Positions 33,890 to 42,289 of a DNA stretch of 58,918 nt are shown in pieces; position 1 is the first letter of the stretch, and each line of letters opens with the position of its first letter. The notes under the pieces are model-generated. The model worked only from the letters and a program-made list of their open reading frames with translations. It was not told where the DNA came from and made no database searches. Location: assembly GCA_041488155.1 (NCBI GenBank), contig JBGPOS010000018.1:1-58918 (forward strand), given 5' to 3'. A program made the position numbers and the translations under genes. The stretch comes from JBGPOS01 sp041488155. GTDB taxonomy: Bacteria; Chloroflexota; Dehalococcoidia; Tepidiformales; Tepidiformaceae.

Positions 33890-35848
33890 CTATTTCGGTT
33901 GGTCGTGCGCCGTCAACATGTCATAGACGCGGCCCGCCCCTCGAACAAGCCGGTCGACGTCCTCTTCGAGCATGAGCCGCCCCTCGACCAGCCGCAGCGC
34001 TTCGGCCCGCACGCGCGCGCAATAGTGGTCGCGGTCGCGGTAGCGCTCCTCGATCGATGGCCGCGGGTCGCCCGTGCGCAGGCGGTCTGCTGCGGTCGCG
34101 GCAAAGGGGAGGGTCGAACCCATCATGTCGGCGAGCTGCCCCTTCCCGCCCGTCTCGGGGTGACGAGGGTTCCAGCCGGTGTAGGTGGCGAGCGGGACCG
34201 CAAGCTCCGGCAGGCGAATCCCTGCGACTTCGTTGAGGTCGGCGTCGACGTTCGAAACGAGCGCGGGATACATTCCGTCGCCGCCCTGCTTCGGTAGTTG
34301 GGGTAACAGCGTCGGCACCTCCGCGCCCGGGAGGTCCCGGAACCGGGCCAGGACACCATCGCGAGATCCGAGCTCCTCCGCCTGCAACCGGGGCACCACC
34401 GAATCAGGCGGCTCGACTCCTTCGGCCACCCAGCGCTCCAGGTTCACAACGGCCGCGCGCGTCAGCGGCGAGTAGCTGAGCATGTTGACGTTGTTGGCAA
34501 CGCGCTGCTCTGGCGTGGCCGGCGATTCGCGCATGAGCAGCGGAGGCCCAGGGCCGTGCTGACAGCCGGCGAGCGTGTACGTCCTGACGTTCACCGGGAG
34601 GTCGAGGTCACGTCCCTCGTCCGGGTCAGCGTGCACAAGGGCTGCGTTCGAACGCCAGTACTCGTTGGCGGTGTTGACCTCGAACACCTTCGGCATCCCG
34701 CCCCGCGCCCGCTGGGTGTCGAGAAGCGCCACCGGTTCGCCGCCCGCCGGCACTGAAGCGAACGGCGGCCGTTGGCCCGCTCCAGACCCGTACTGTGCGG
34801 ACGGCTGAGCCCCGCGAAAGTTGAACTCACCCCGCCGGGCCCCCGCGACCTGGGGGTAGATGGCGTCGAAGACCTTCCTCCCCGCCTCATCCACGTTGAA
34901 ACCGCCGAAAAGGAACTCGCGCAGGAAACGGCCCGTCTGGGAGACGCCGTGGGCGAAGGCGTGCGACACCTCGCCGGCGCACGGGTTTCCGGAGTCCACT
35001 CCACCGTGGCGCAGAAACGAAGCAGTGTCCCGTATTGCGAGCAGCCCGGTGCCCACGACCGGGCAACGGTCCGTGAGGTACGACACCTCATAGACGCGCC
35101 CGGGCTCGAAGCCCCCATCCAGCGTGACCCAGCGCGCATCCGGTCCCTCCGAGCCCCCGACGTACCGCGTAAAGCGCCACGCCCCACGCGCGATCGTCGT
35201 CTTCGGACCTCCCAGCCGGTCCGCGACCGTAAGGACGGCTCCTCGCTCCTCGAGGTCGGCCGCAGGGTAGGTCTGGTGCATGCGATCGGGGTTGTGCAGA
35301 GGGTGCGTCGGCCAGTGGGCCAGGTATTCCGAAGGGCGTTCGTTCAGCGGCTGGAACTGCACCGAAACGCGGGTCGTAGCCCGACGGCCGGCCTCATCGA
35401 GGGCCAGAGGCGCTTCCAGCCCGAGGGCTCCCGGCCTGCGCACGACGTCCCACTGCCACCCGCAGAAGGCGACCGTCCATCCGCGTCGCAGAAGGAAGCC
35501 ATCGCCCGGTTCGATCCGGGGCGTGAACGTCACGACCATGCCAGGCGGAGGCTGACTGAACGGCACAAGCGCCGTCCGCCCCCGGTTCACGACGCTGCAC
35601 AGCAGGCTGCCGCTCCCCCGGCCCGGATCCGCAGGCCTGAGCACGACCAGGTCGGATTCGAAGTGGACGAGGCCGTCGGCCCCTCGCTGGGCGCAGTCGA
35701 GGTCGACGATCCCCTGGTTCAGTGCGTGCCCCGGATCCACAGCAAAGTGGAGCACCGCGTCGACTCGCTCGTAGGCGCCGGCTTCGCCGAACCGCACTCC
35801 GTCTTCGAACGGCGTACGCGACCGGATCTCGATGGAAGTGACTGCCAC
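33890..35848 (-). CDS. large alpha/beta hydrolase-domain protein (PF20091-like)
   Basis: 652 residues. The repeated features of the uncharacterised alpha/beta hydrolase-domain family are visible: an early beta-rich part (residues 1-250) and a later domain with AHGVSQTGRFLREFLFGGFNVDE, where G-V-S-Q-T-G is a G-x-S-x-G elbow, then FDAIYPQVAGARRGEFNFRGAQPS. A late VRTYTLAGCQHGPG segment offers the His. No signal peptide in the ATG 35848 form. The substrate is unknown; relatives are often annotated from lipid- or lignin-degrading bacteria. It lies between the dcw promoter and tRNA-Lys as a single-gene unit. Confidence 0.75.
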   Translation of the reverse strand: MAVTSIEIRSRTPFEDGVRFGEAGAYERVDAVLHFAVDPGHALNQGIVDLDCAQRGADGLVHFESDLVVLRPADPGRGSGSLLCSVVNRGRTALVPFSQPPPGMVVTFTPRIEPGDGFLLRRGWTVAFCGWQWDVVRRPGALGLEAPLALDEAGRRATTRVSVQFQPLNERPSEYLAHWPTHPLHNPDRMHQTYPAADLEERGAVLTVADRLGGPKTTIARGAWRFTRYVGGSEGPDARWVTLDGGFEPGRVYEVSYLTDRCPVVGTGLLAIRDTASFLRHGGVDSGNPCAGEVSHAFAHGVSQTGRFLREFLFGGFNVDEAGRKVFDAIYPQVAGARRGEFNFRGAQPSAQYGSGAGQRPPFASVPAGGEPVALLDTQRARGGMPKVFEVNTANEYWRSNAALVHADPDEGRDLDLPVNVRTYTLAGCQHGPGPPLLMRESPATPEQRVANNVNMLSYSPLTRAAVVNLERWVAEGVEPPDSVVPRLQAEELGSRDGVLARFRDLPGAEVPTLLPQLPKQGGDGMYPALVSNVDADLNEVAGIRLPELAVPLATYTGWNPRHPETGGKGQLADMMGSTLPFAATAADRLRTGDPRPSIEERYRDRDHYCARVRAEALRLVEGRLMLEEDVDRLVRGAGRVYDMLTAHDQPK

Positions 35849-35947
35849 GCCGCGCAGTCTAGCCGGTGAGAACCCCCTCGTGGAGCCTCGGACCAGGCCG
35901 GCGGCAGCCGCCTTGTGTTTGAAGAATCCATCTGGTGAGGTATGGGC

Positions 35948-36020
35948 GGGCCCGTAGCTCAGCTGGCAGAGCAGTGGACTTTTAATCCATTGGTCGAGAG
36001 TTCGAATCTCTCCGGGCCTA
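35948..36020 (+). tRNA. tRNA-Lys (anticodon TTT)
   Basis: Acceptor GGGCCCG pairs with CGGGCCT (last pair G-U) followed by discriminator A at 36020. The D arm has GCTC/GAGC with AGCTGGCA loop, the anticodon arm is GTGGA-CTTTTAA-TCCAT giving anticodon TTT, and the T arm is GAGAG-TTCGAAT-CTCTC. Cloverleaf complete; CCA is not encoded. It marks the change from core genes on the left to accessory-looking DNA on the right. Confidence 0.96.
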
Positions 36021-36124
36021 CGAAGCTCGATCCTTGCGGTTTGGCAGCAGGTGGACAGCGAAGGGTCGAGTCAGGCTCGAATCGGACCAATTTCGTCCGC
36101 CCTACGGCTCACTCGACGAACTGT

Positions 36125-36820
36125 CTAGCTAAGTGGCGCACCCCGGACCATCTCGGGAGACCCCCAGTTGTCATTCTTGGTCACCACAGCGCTGCAGCCC
36201 TCCGGGATGTGGAGGCTGTTGAGCCAGTGTTCGATTTGAGTCCACGCGACTCGGGGCAGCGGTGGAGCTTCGAGGCGCACCGAGAAGTAGACGATGCTAA
36301 GCGGTTCCCGCTCCACGCGTGCGAATTTCCTCTGGGCGTCGTTCCAACCCTCTTGCAGCTTATTGGTGACCGTCTTGTGCAACTCGTCGGCTTCAGAAGC
36401 GACACGCGAAATCATAATGCCACCCGATCGGTTCCAGTTGTCCCACCAGGCATCCGAGCGATTGATGTTCTTCACCTCTATCCAAGCCCGCTTCGGCAGA
36501 TGCAGGTCCGGGGCTCCGGTAACGAACGAGAAGGACCCACATCCCAGGCCAGGCAGCCCATCGGCCCACGCCAGCGCCTCGGCCTCCACGATCGCATCCC
36601 AAAGTCGGCGGTCATGCCTCTCGAGGTGCGGCTTGTGAGCTGGGTGTGCGCCCCTCAGTTTCCGGCACAGATCTGCCGTCGCACCGCACTTCGTGACCGC
36701 GTCCACCACGGCGGCGAGATCGTCGTTGCGTGGAGGCTCGCGCCTCTCGCTTACCGAACAGCCGCTCGGAAACTCAATTCCCGGCCAGCACTCATCGTAC
36801 AAGTCCGAGAGGTTGTCCAC
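36125..36820 (-). CDS. hypothetical protein, PD-(D/E)XK nuclease-like
   Basis: 231 residues from GTG 36820. I do not recognise a named family. The centre has FVTGAPDLHLPKRAWIEVKN: a Pro-Asp at the tip of one strand and E-V-K in the next, the metal-binding pattern of the PD-(D/E)XK nuclease fold; an upstream helix (DAIVEAEALAWADGL) could supply the first Glu. The remainder is Trp-rich with a long helix (SEADELHKTVTNKLQEGWNDAQRKF). It is convergent with tRNA-Lys, about 100 nt from its 3' end, a common place for incoming genes. Confidence 0.6.
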   Translation of the reverse strand: MDNLSDLYDECWPGIEFPSGCSVSERREPPRNDDLAAVVDAVTKCGATADLCRKLRGAHPAHKPHLERHDRRLWDAIVEAEALAWADGLPGLGCGSFSFVTGAPDLHLPKRAWIEVKNINRSDAWWDNWNRSGGIMISRVASEADELHKTVTNKLQEGWNDAQRKFARVEREPLSIVYFSVRLEAPPLPRVAWTQIEHWLNSLHIPEGCSAVVTKNDNWGSPEMVRGAPLS

Positions 36821-37085
36821 CTTTCAAGCCTAACGCCACTCGGCGACCGGTATCACATCCGCTGAGTCACGGCGTCGTTCCATCGCACTCGACGCTCTGC
36901 AATCGCTCGTAGAGAGCGGCCTCGGGGGAGGGTGACCTGTCCTACTAATTGGCAATGACCTCGCGCTGTTCGAACGCCAGTCCAAGGTCAGCACAATCCG
37001 GCCATCGCGGTGGCACCGGCCCGCCTACGCAAGCACGGTCGGGCCGTCCGGGAGGGGCAGCCCGGTTGTGCCATACTGTGCGCCG

Positions 37086-37214
37086 ATGGACCCCACTCGC
37101 ATCCCATTCGCCAGGACGAGCGATGGAGTGCGACTTGCCTACGCCGTCAGCGGTAGCGGCCCGCCGCTCATCGGGGAGCCAGTGGGGGTGTACGTGGTGA
37201 GGTGGCGGGAGTGA
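37086..37214 (+). pseudogene. duplicated N-terminal fragment of the hydrolase-cyclase, coupled leader ORF
   Basis: This 42-residue ORF (ATG 37086) reads RIPFARTSDGVRLAYAVSGS then GPPLI before losing similarity. It matches the start of the following protein (TSDGVNIAYSVAGQGPPIV), so it is the remnant of a paralogous hydrolase or hydrolase-cyclase. Its stop TGA (37212-37214) overlaps GTG 37211 of the next gene as GTGA. CATACT at about 37069 could be its -10, so it may still be transcribed and could feed ribosomes into the cyclase gene. Confidence 0.65.
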
Positions 37215-38572
37215 CAGCAGCACCGCGGGCTCAGTACCTGAAAACGAGCGACGGTGTGAACATCGCCTACAGCGTGGCCGGACAGGGTCCTCCTATCGTG
37301 CATGTGGCTTCGCCCGCACAGAGCCACGTGCAACTCGAGTGGGACCAGCCCATTTACCGCGATGGATTTGAGGGTTGGCTGGCGGCTGGCCTCATGCTCG
37401 TCCGCTACGACACCAGGGGCTCAGGACTTTCTGACCGGAGCACCGCGAACATCTCGCTCAGGACCCTCGTGTACGACCTGGAAGCGGTCGTAAACAAATT
37501 GCAGCTCGATCGATTCATCTTGCTTGCAGTCGAATTTGGCGCGCCCGCCGCGATCGCCTATGCCGCGCAACATCCAGCGAAGGTATCTCGGATAGTCCTC
37601 ATCAATCCCGTGACCGTCGCAGACTTTGCTACTCGCCGCGGGCAGGTCTTCTTCTCAACCATCGATGACTGGGAACTCTTCACGGAGACCGCGACCGCGC
37701 TAGCGTTTGGGTTTGGTTTCGAAGGAGCCCGTCAGTTCGCCGCGTTCTCGCAAGCCTGTGTTACCGGGGAGGCTATGACAAAGTTCCTCGCCGTTGCCGG
37801 CGAGGTTGGTGACCTTCCCGGGCAGGTGACAACTCCGACGCTTGTTGTCCGATATACGGGCCACACGTGGCTTGCTATGGAACCCACCCGCGCGCTCGTG
37901 GCTGACCTCAAGAACGCTGAGCTCGTTGTAATCGAAAATACCAGCGGCAACAATATGGACCAGCAAGCGCGCGCCATCGGGCGATTCGTCGCCCCTGAAT
38001 TGGCGGGAACCGCGGCCGCGGCCCCCAGGGAGAGGCGCTCCGTCGCGCGCGCCGCCTATCAATCCAGCGTGCGAACCGTCCTGTTCACCGACATCGTCGG
38101 TCACACCGAAATGATGTCTCGGCTCGGCGACACCAAGGGCCGCGATGTATTGCGCGAACACGAGCGCATCACGCGCGCGACCCTGAAGCAGCACGGCGGC
38201 GCCGAGGTGAAGACGATGGGTGATGGGTTCATGGCCTCGTTCGGCGGCGTAACTTCGGCCATGGAGTGCGCGATCGCCCTTCAGCGCGCTTTCGCCGCAC
38301 ACACGGAATCCATGCCGGAGCCGCTGCATGTGCGCGTGGGGCTTAATGCCGGCGAGCCGATCGAGGAGGACGGAGACCTCTTCGGTGCGACGGTAATTCT
38401 CGCCTCACGCATCGCGGCAAAGGCGGGTGCGGGCGAGATCCTGGTGCCGGACACCGTGCGGGGGTTGCTGTTGGGCAAAGGCTTCGTGTTCGGCGGCCGC
38501 GGCGAGTTCGTGCCGAAAGGCTTCGATGAAGCCGTGAAATTGTGGGATGTGAGTTGGCAGGAGCAGGAGTAG
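37211..38572 (+). CDS. class III adenylate/guanylate cyclase with degenerate alpha/beta hydrolase domain
   Basis: 453 residues from GTG 37211 (coupled to the leader ORF; GTG 37202 is an alternative). Residues 1-260 have the alpha/beta hydrolase fold (KTSDGVNIAYSVAG, VRYDTRGSGLSDR), but the nucleophile elbow reads AVEFGAP, with Glu (about 108) instead of Ser, and the usual late catalytic His is not visible. Residues 285-450 are a class III cyclase domain: LFTDIVGHTEMMSRLGD with the first metal Asp, EVKTMGDGFMASF with the second, and FGATVILASRIAAKAGAGEI, where the usual transition-state Asn is Ile but Arg is kept. A cyclase probably tuned by a non-catalytic sensor domain. Confidence 0.85.
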   Translation: MTAAPRAQYLKTSDGVNIAYSVAGQGPPIVHVASPAQSHVQLEWDQPIYRDGFEGWLAAGLMLVRYDTRGSGLSDRSTANISLRTLVYDLEAVVNKLQLDRFILLAVEFGAPAAIAYAAQHPAKVSRIVLINPVTVADFATRRGQVFFSTIDDWELFTETATALAFGFGFEGARQFAAFSQACVTGEAMTKFLAVAGEVGDLPGQVTTPTLVVRYTGHTWLAMEPTRALVADLKNAELVVIENTSGNNMDQQARAIGRFVAPELAGTAAAAPRERRSVARAAYQSSVRTVLFTDIVGHTEMMSRLGDTKGRDVLREHERITRATLKQHGGAEVKTMGDGFMASFGGVTSAMECAIALQRAFAAHTESMPEPLHVRVGLNAGEPIEEDGDLFGATVILASRIAAKAGAGEILVPDTVRGLLLGKGFVFGGRGEFVPKGFDEAVKLWDVSWQEQE

Positions 38573-39351
38573 GCAGGAGGGGGTTGAAAGCTCCGGCTGG
38601 CCCCACCGCGGACCCCGTGACGGTCGTGATGCGACGAACCGCCAAAGAGGGCAACTGAATCGTCATCCCGATCTCGAGCCAGAGCTGGCGAACGACGACC
38701 TTCATCAGTTTCACCTCAGCCAGGAGGAGCCGAACCGGAAGCTGATGAAGGGCGTACGCCGATAGCGTTGACGCCCAGGCCGCTGAAGGATCGTGAGCGG
38801 CCCCGATTGAATCCGTTGGCCGCCAAGCTGAGCGGCACGAGCAACGGGCGGGTCGCGGCGCAACTAAGCGAGCGAAGAATCCGATGGCTGCGGAGATCCC
38901 GTGGCCGAAGGGACGGGCTTGCCGTCCGGCCATCTCCTTTGAGGCCCTTCAGGATGACAGCCCACCTCGGGCTCCCGCCTCGTCGAGCGTCGCCGCGCTG
39001 CGGCAGTCTGGTCGGCCTTGCCCAAGGAGTAAGATTGCGACTCCGATGGGTGAGCCTGTTATCACGTCAGCGATTCTGTTGAGGTTTCCATTGGCCACTC
39101 GTATCGGTAGGGTGGCGCGACAGGGTGGGGGGAGCCCGTCTCCCTCCGTTGCCTGGTCCAGCGGCACGAAGGCCGGCGGAAAGGGGCGGAGCTTGGCCGA
39201 GTCCTTATGTGCGGCCGGTGCCACAGCTCTTCACCGGCTCAAGCGCCAGACCCAAGCCCTCGCCGCCGAGCTCGACGACTACTGGCTCGACCTCGGCCGC
39301 GCCCTCCTCCCCCGCCCCCGCCGCGAGCCCGGCGCATAAGGAACGAGTGCG
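38573..39351 (+). other. 779-bp stretch without a convincing gene
   Basis: Six-frame reading gives only short frames without a family signature. A 10-bp inverted repeat (CCTTCATCAG near 38700, CTGATGAAGG near 38741) flanks about 33 bp. Toward the end (about 39190-39339, plus strand) one frame becomes coding-like, with high third-position GC and a helical peptide (ALAAELDDYWLDLGRALLP) that stops 12 nt before the next gene. It may be the tail of a lost gene. Low-complexity composition and lack of family matches suggest decayed DNA. Confidence 0.4.
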
Positions 39352-39825
39352 ATGCCTCGGCTGAACTACCTCGGGGGCTTGCCAGTCGGGAGGCCTGGCC
39401 AGCTCGCCGACGTCTGGGTGAGCGCCGACGGGCTGCTTACCGTGAAGGAAGTGGCCTTCTTTAACCCCTGGAGACACGAAGTCCCGCTCGAGTGCGTCTC
39501 TGGGGCGTCCGTCGACTTCATCGAGTCGCACGTCACAGCCGGCAAGCTCCTAGTGACCGGGGTGTTCGCGTTCGCGATGAAGAAGAAGGAGTTCGCCCTC
39601 GCTATCGACTTTGACGACCAGGGGTATACCCAGCACGCCCTCTTCGGTGGCGACCACCGCCGACTCGAGAGGGCGCGGCAACAGATCCAATCGCGGCTGC
39701 TAGCCGCGAGGACAGCGCCTCCGCCCCAGACTCCCCACTTCTGCGGATACTGCGGCCATGCACTCCAGCCGGGAGATCGGTTCTGCGAAGGCTGCGGCGC
39801 TCAGGTCTCACCCGAGGTCCTCTAA
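39352..39825 (+). CDS. hypothetical protein with C-terminal zinc ribbon
   Basis: 157 residues. The first 115 residues form a mixed beta/alpha domain with no motif I know; strands such as GLLTVKEVAFFNP and KLLVTGVFAFAMKKKEFALAI suggest a PH-like or DUF-type barrel. The C-terminus is a short zinc ribbon with two C-x-x-C knuckles, FCGYCGHALQPGDRFCEGCG. Such ribbons often sit at the end of small bacterial proteins that bind membranes or nucleic acid. ATG 39352 follows AAGGAACGAGTGCG, a fair ribosome-binding site. Confidence 0.65.
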   Translation: MPRLNYLGGLPVGRPGQLADVWVSADGLLTVKEVAFFNPWRHEVPLECVSGASVDFIESHVTAGKLLVTGVFAFAMKKKEFALAIDFDDQGYTQHALFGGDHRRLERARQQIQSRLLAARTAPPPQTPHFCGYCGHALQPGDRFCEGCGAQVSPEVL

Positions 39826-39840
39826 CGCGGACGACCGAAC

Positions 39841-40671
39841 TTAGTCGACCTCGAGAAAAGGGCCCGATTGGGCAAGGTAGAGCAGCAGAGCCCCTCCTAA
39901 GTGAACGACTAGCATCCCTAGATGGGGATCTTTCGTTCCTACGCCGTGTGCATCGCTGTGCGTGCGAAACGCCTCTAGCTTCTCAATTTGTAGCTGCACC
40001 TCCGCCCCGAACCAGCCCGCGTTCTTCCCTGACCTCGAGAGGTCCTGGAGCCTCGATCCAGCGGCTCCACCTGCCTTCAGCATCTCCTCTATCGCCGACG
40101 CAACCGCCGTGATAGCGCCCGCGGGGTCCCCGCCCAGAATGCATGCCAGCGCCTTCTTGTAGGCCGCCTCTGCGCTTTGGAACTCCGGCTCGGCAAGGAC
40201 GGCAAGGGCCGGCTCCACGACCGTCCGATGGAGTTCCTCCGAATCGACTGGTACAAATCGAGCGCCCCTAAACCGCACGCCCACGCGCCACCTTCCCGCT
40301 GCATCGTTAACCAGGTCCTCGAACTCTTTGTTCCCGCCGCACTCGTCTAGGAGGAGTTCCAACATGGAGAGTTTTCGACCCGGGGTGAGTACGGAACCCG
40401 TGATCCACTCTCGGAAGACCGCTTCGCTCATCTGAAATGGGCCCCATCCGAAAAGCCATCGAAGCTCGTCGAGCCATTGAGCCGAACACCGATCCTCGTC
40501 CAGCGTGTCTAAGCCGTGAACCACCATCTCCACGGCGGTAACGATTGAGGTCCAGAACTCTCGCGGAGCACGGTCCACAGGGAGAAGTTCTGCCTGCTGT
40601 CGAGTTGCTGCGCGCTCCTCAAACGTCGGCGGTCGGTGCTCGCGCCCCCAAAGTCTCCGCGGTTCGGTCAC
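39841..40671 (-). CDS. hypothetical protein with Abi-C/HEPN-like C-terminal domain
   Basis: 276 residues from GTG 40671; the frame stays open to 40773 but with residues typical of a shadow frame. The C-terminal part has EFQSAEAAYKKALACILGGDPAGAITAVASAIEEMLK followed by FRTHSDAHGVG, resembling the helical domain with a terminal R...[ND]-x-x-x-H-G signature of abortive-infection C-terminal (Abi_C) and HEPN proteins, where Arg and His act in RNA cleavage. The N-terminal 120 residues are Trp-rich and unassigned. A defence role is a reasonable guess only. Lies in the accessory region. Confidence 0.6.
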   Translation of the reverse strand: MTEPRRLWGREHRPPTFEERAATRQQAELLPVDRAPREFWTSIVTAVEMVVHGLDTLDEDRCSAQWLDELRWLFGWGPFQMSEAVFREWITGSVLTPGRKLSMLELLLDECGGNKEFEDLVNDAAGRWRVGVRFRGARFVPVDSEELHRTVVEPALAVLAEPEFQSAEAAYKKALACILGGDPAGAITAVASAIEEMLKAGGAAGSRLQDLSRSGKNAGWFGAEVQLQIEKLEAFRTHSDAHGVGTKDPHLGMLVVHLGGALLLYLAQSGPFLEVD

Positions 40672-40846
40672 TTTGCTGAGTATACCAACCTGAATCGGTG
40701 AGTCTGCGGGCGAGCACCCCCAGCTCGTCCTCGCCCGCCTCGAACGGCGCCAGCTCCAGCGCCCACCCTTCACGCGCCGCCACCTCCTGCGCCTCCGCCA
40801 GCGTCGGACCTCGCACCACCAGGACGACCGCCCGTTCGCTCTCCAC
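40619..40846 (-). CDS. small hypothetical protein, possibly truncated
   Basis: 75 residues from ATG 40846. The first about 55 residues look genuinely coding (high third-position GC, acidic helices such as LAEAQEVAAREGWALELAPF and DELGVLARRLTDSG); after about 40680 the composition changes and the frame overlaps the start of the Abi-C-like gene. It may be the 5' part of a gene cut when the neighbouring gene arrived. No family recognised. Confidence 0.4.
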   Translation of the reverse strand: MESERAVVLVVRGPTLAEAQEVAAREGWALELAPFEAGEDELGVLARRLTDSGWYTQQSDRTAETLGARAPTADV

Positions 40847-41088
40847 TCAGCTCGCCCTGCCTTCCGGGTGGGCTGTACCTAATGTACGGCAGTTCACAGC
40901 GGCCCAACGCCTGAAGGGCTCCAAGGGAGGGGTAGAAGCCACCAACTCGGACCCCGTGGGTGTCGGGCAGGGCCAACGCTGCCGCGCCACCAGCCATTGA
41001 GGACGTTCGGGCAACTGAGGTTCAAGGGAAGCACTTTGCCAAGGAAACCGCCCATCACGGTGTTGAATTGCTGTTAGACTGATACAGC

Positions 41089-41334
41089 GTGCCAGTCTTT
41101 AAGCTGCTCATGGGCGACAGCCACCCGAGTCCTGAGATCATCGAAATCGCGGCCTTGAGCTGCGAGCATTTGCCCGACAACTCGCTGGTTTTCCGAGTGC
41201 CATCGGGTGAAGTCTTGGCGAGGTACGCCTATAACGACTGGCAGATTCTCTGGGGGGACCCCGCCCACATCGCTGGGTTTCGCGAAGGATCGTTGCTTCC
41301 TAACGGCTTGGCCCGACACTGGCGCGAGGTTTGA
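41089..41334 (+). CDS. small hypothetical protein
   Basis: 81 residues, GTG start. Predicted mixed fold: PVFKLLMGDSHPSPEIIEIA, then strands SLVFRVPSGEVLARYAYNDWQILW. No recognised motif. The antisense frame over the same DNA (41074-41319) is also open, so the strand choice rests on start position and a more natural residue mix. Isolated between two stretches of poorly coding DNA. Confidence 0.4.
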   Translation: MPVFKLLMGDSHPSPEIIEIAALSCEHLPDNSLVFRVPSGEVLARYAYNDWQILWGDPAHIAGFREGSLLPNGLARHWREV

Positions 41335-41482
41335 GACTCATCGGCCGGCGACCTGGCCATCATCCGAGGGGCGGTTCCTTGGAAGCGCCGATGTTGAGTT
41401 TCAGACGAGCTCGCAAGTTGAGGTTGAGGGTCTGCCGGCGAACCGCAAATCCGGCCGCGTCTCCCTCACTTCGGCCAGGCGT

Positions 41483-42289
41483 TTATGGCCTTCTGTTCCA
41501 GCTCGAGTGCCCATTCTTGGCCCCCAAGTAAATGGCGAATGCGCCCTGAATTTGCAGTTGGAGACTTGGTTGTAACAACGGACTCAATTGGCCGCGGGAG
41601 AGAACCAAGTTAGTTATTACGCCAACCGAGTCCAACGCCGAGTCCCATCCATCCATCGCGCCGTGGATAAACGTTATGGACGCCTGGGAGCGGAGGGTGG
41701 GAGCGGGACGCGACCTAATAGTCGCTACGTAGCCACGGCCGGCGTCGCGAAGATCAGGCAACCCGAGTGCCCAAGTACCATCCGCGTTGTCCAGCTGAGC
41801 GAGAAGGCTGTTGATGCTGCTGATGACGTTCGTTAGTCCCGCCCGTTGGTAGAGGTACCAGTTCAAATAGTCAGTCTCCAGCGCTGACAGCGAAGGACCT
41901 TGAGTCGGGGAGGGAGTGGAGGTCGGAAGGGGCGTCGGGGAGGGAGTGGAGGTCGGAGGGGGCGTCGGGGACGACACTGGCTGCGGAGTGGGCGAAGCGC
42001 TTGACTGGATCTGGGTCGGCAACGCAGTGCCGCTTGCTCGTGGCGTGTTGCTGGCGGTGTCTGCCGGGGACGCGGTCACGCCCGCGGCAGTCGACGTGGG
42101 GGAGAACGGGGTCGGCTGTGGATCAGGGGAGGCGACGGGAGACGAAATCTCGACCGGGCCGCGGGGAGCCGCGCCCGGTGGCGAATCGGACGAACCCGCT
42201 GCCACCAGCAAGGTAGCTAAGATCGCCACCGTCACGACGGCAGCGACCAAGCCAAGAGCGAGAAGGGCGGCGACCTTGCCGAAGTACAT
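41483..42289 (-). CDS. membrane-anchored extracellular protein with Pro/Ser/Thr-rich linker
   Basis: 268 residues from ATG 42289. One N-terminal membrane helix (VAALLALGLVAAVVTVAILATLLVAA) is followed by about 95 residues rich in Pro, Ser and Thr with P-T-P-x-P-T-S-T-P-S repeats, then a folded domain of about 120 residues (LETDYLNWYLYQRAGLTNVI, then IHGAMDGWDSALDSVGVI). This is the usual build of an exported protein held off the membrane by a flexible, possibly O-glycosylated spacer. The folded domain is not one I know. A longer frame to 42394 has no support. Confidence 0.65.
   Translation of the reverse strand: MYFGKVAALLALGLVAAVVTVAILATLLVAAGSSDSPPGAAPRGPVEISSPVASPDPQPTPFSPTSTAAGVTASPADTASNTPRASGTALPTQIQSSASPTPQPVSSPTPPPTSTPSPTPLPTSTPSPTQGPSLSALETDYLNWYLYQRAGLTNVISSINSLLAQLDNADGTWALGLPDLRDAGRGYVATIRSRPAPTLRSQASITFIHGAMDGWDSALDSVGVITNLVLSRGQLSPLLQPSLQLQIQGAFAIYLGAKNGHSSWNRRP
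41905..41970 (+). repeat. 30-bp tandem repeat, 2.2 copies
   Basis: Units at 41905-41934 and 41935-41964 are nearly identical (TCGGGGAGGGAGTGGAGGTC then GGARGGGGCG), followed by TCGGGG. In frame on the minus strand it encodes the PTPPPTSTPS / PTPLPTSTPS repeats of the linker, so copy changes keep the frame and alter spacer length by ten residues. Confidence 0.85.

Noticed and set aside
35998..36020. Search for an att-type repeat of the tRNA-Lys 3' end
   Set aside because: No second copy of TTCGAATCTCTCCGGGCC was seen in the window by eye, and no integrase gene.
38343..38933. 196-codon minus-strand frame over the cyclase end
   Set aside because: Half lies antisense to the cyclase domain; no family pattern in the remainder.
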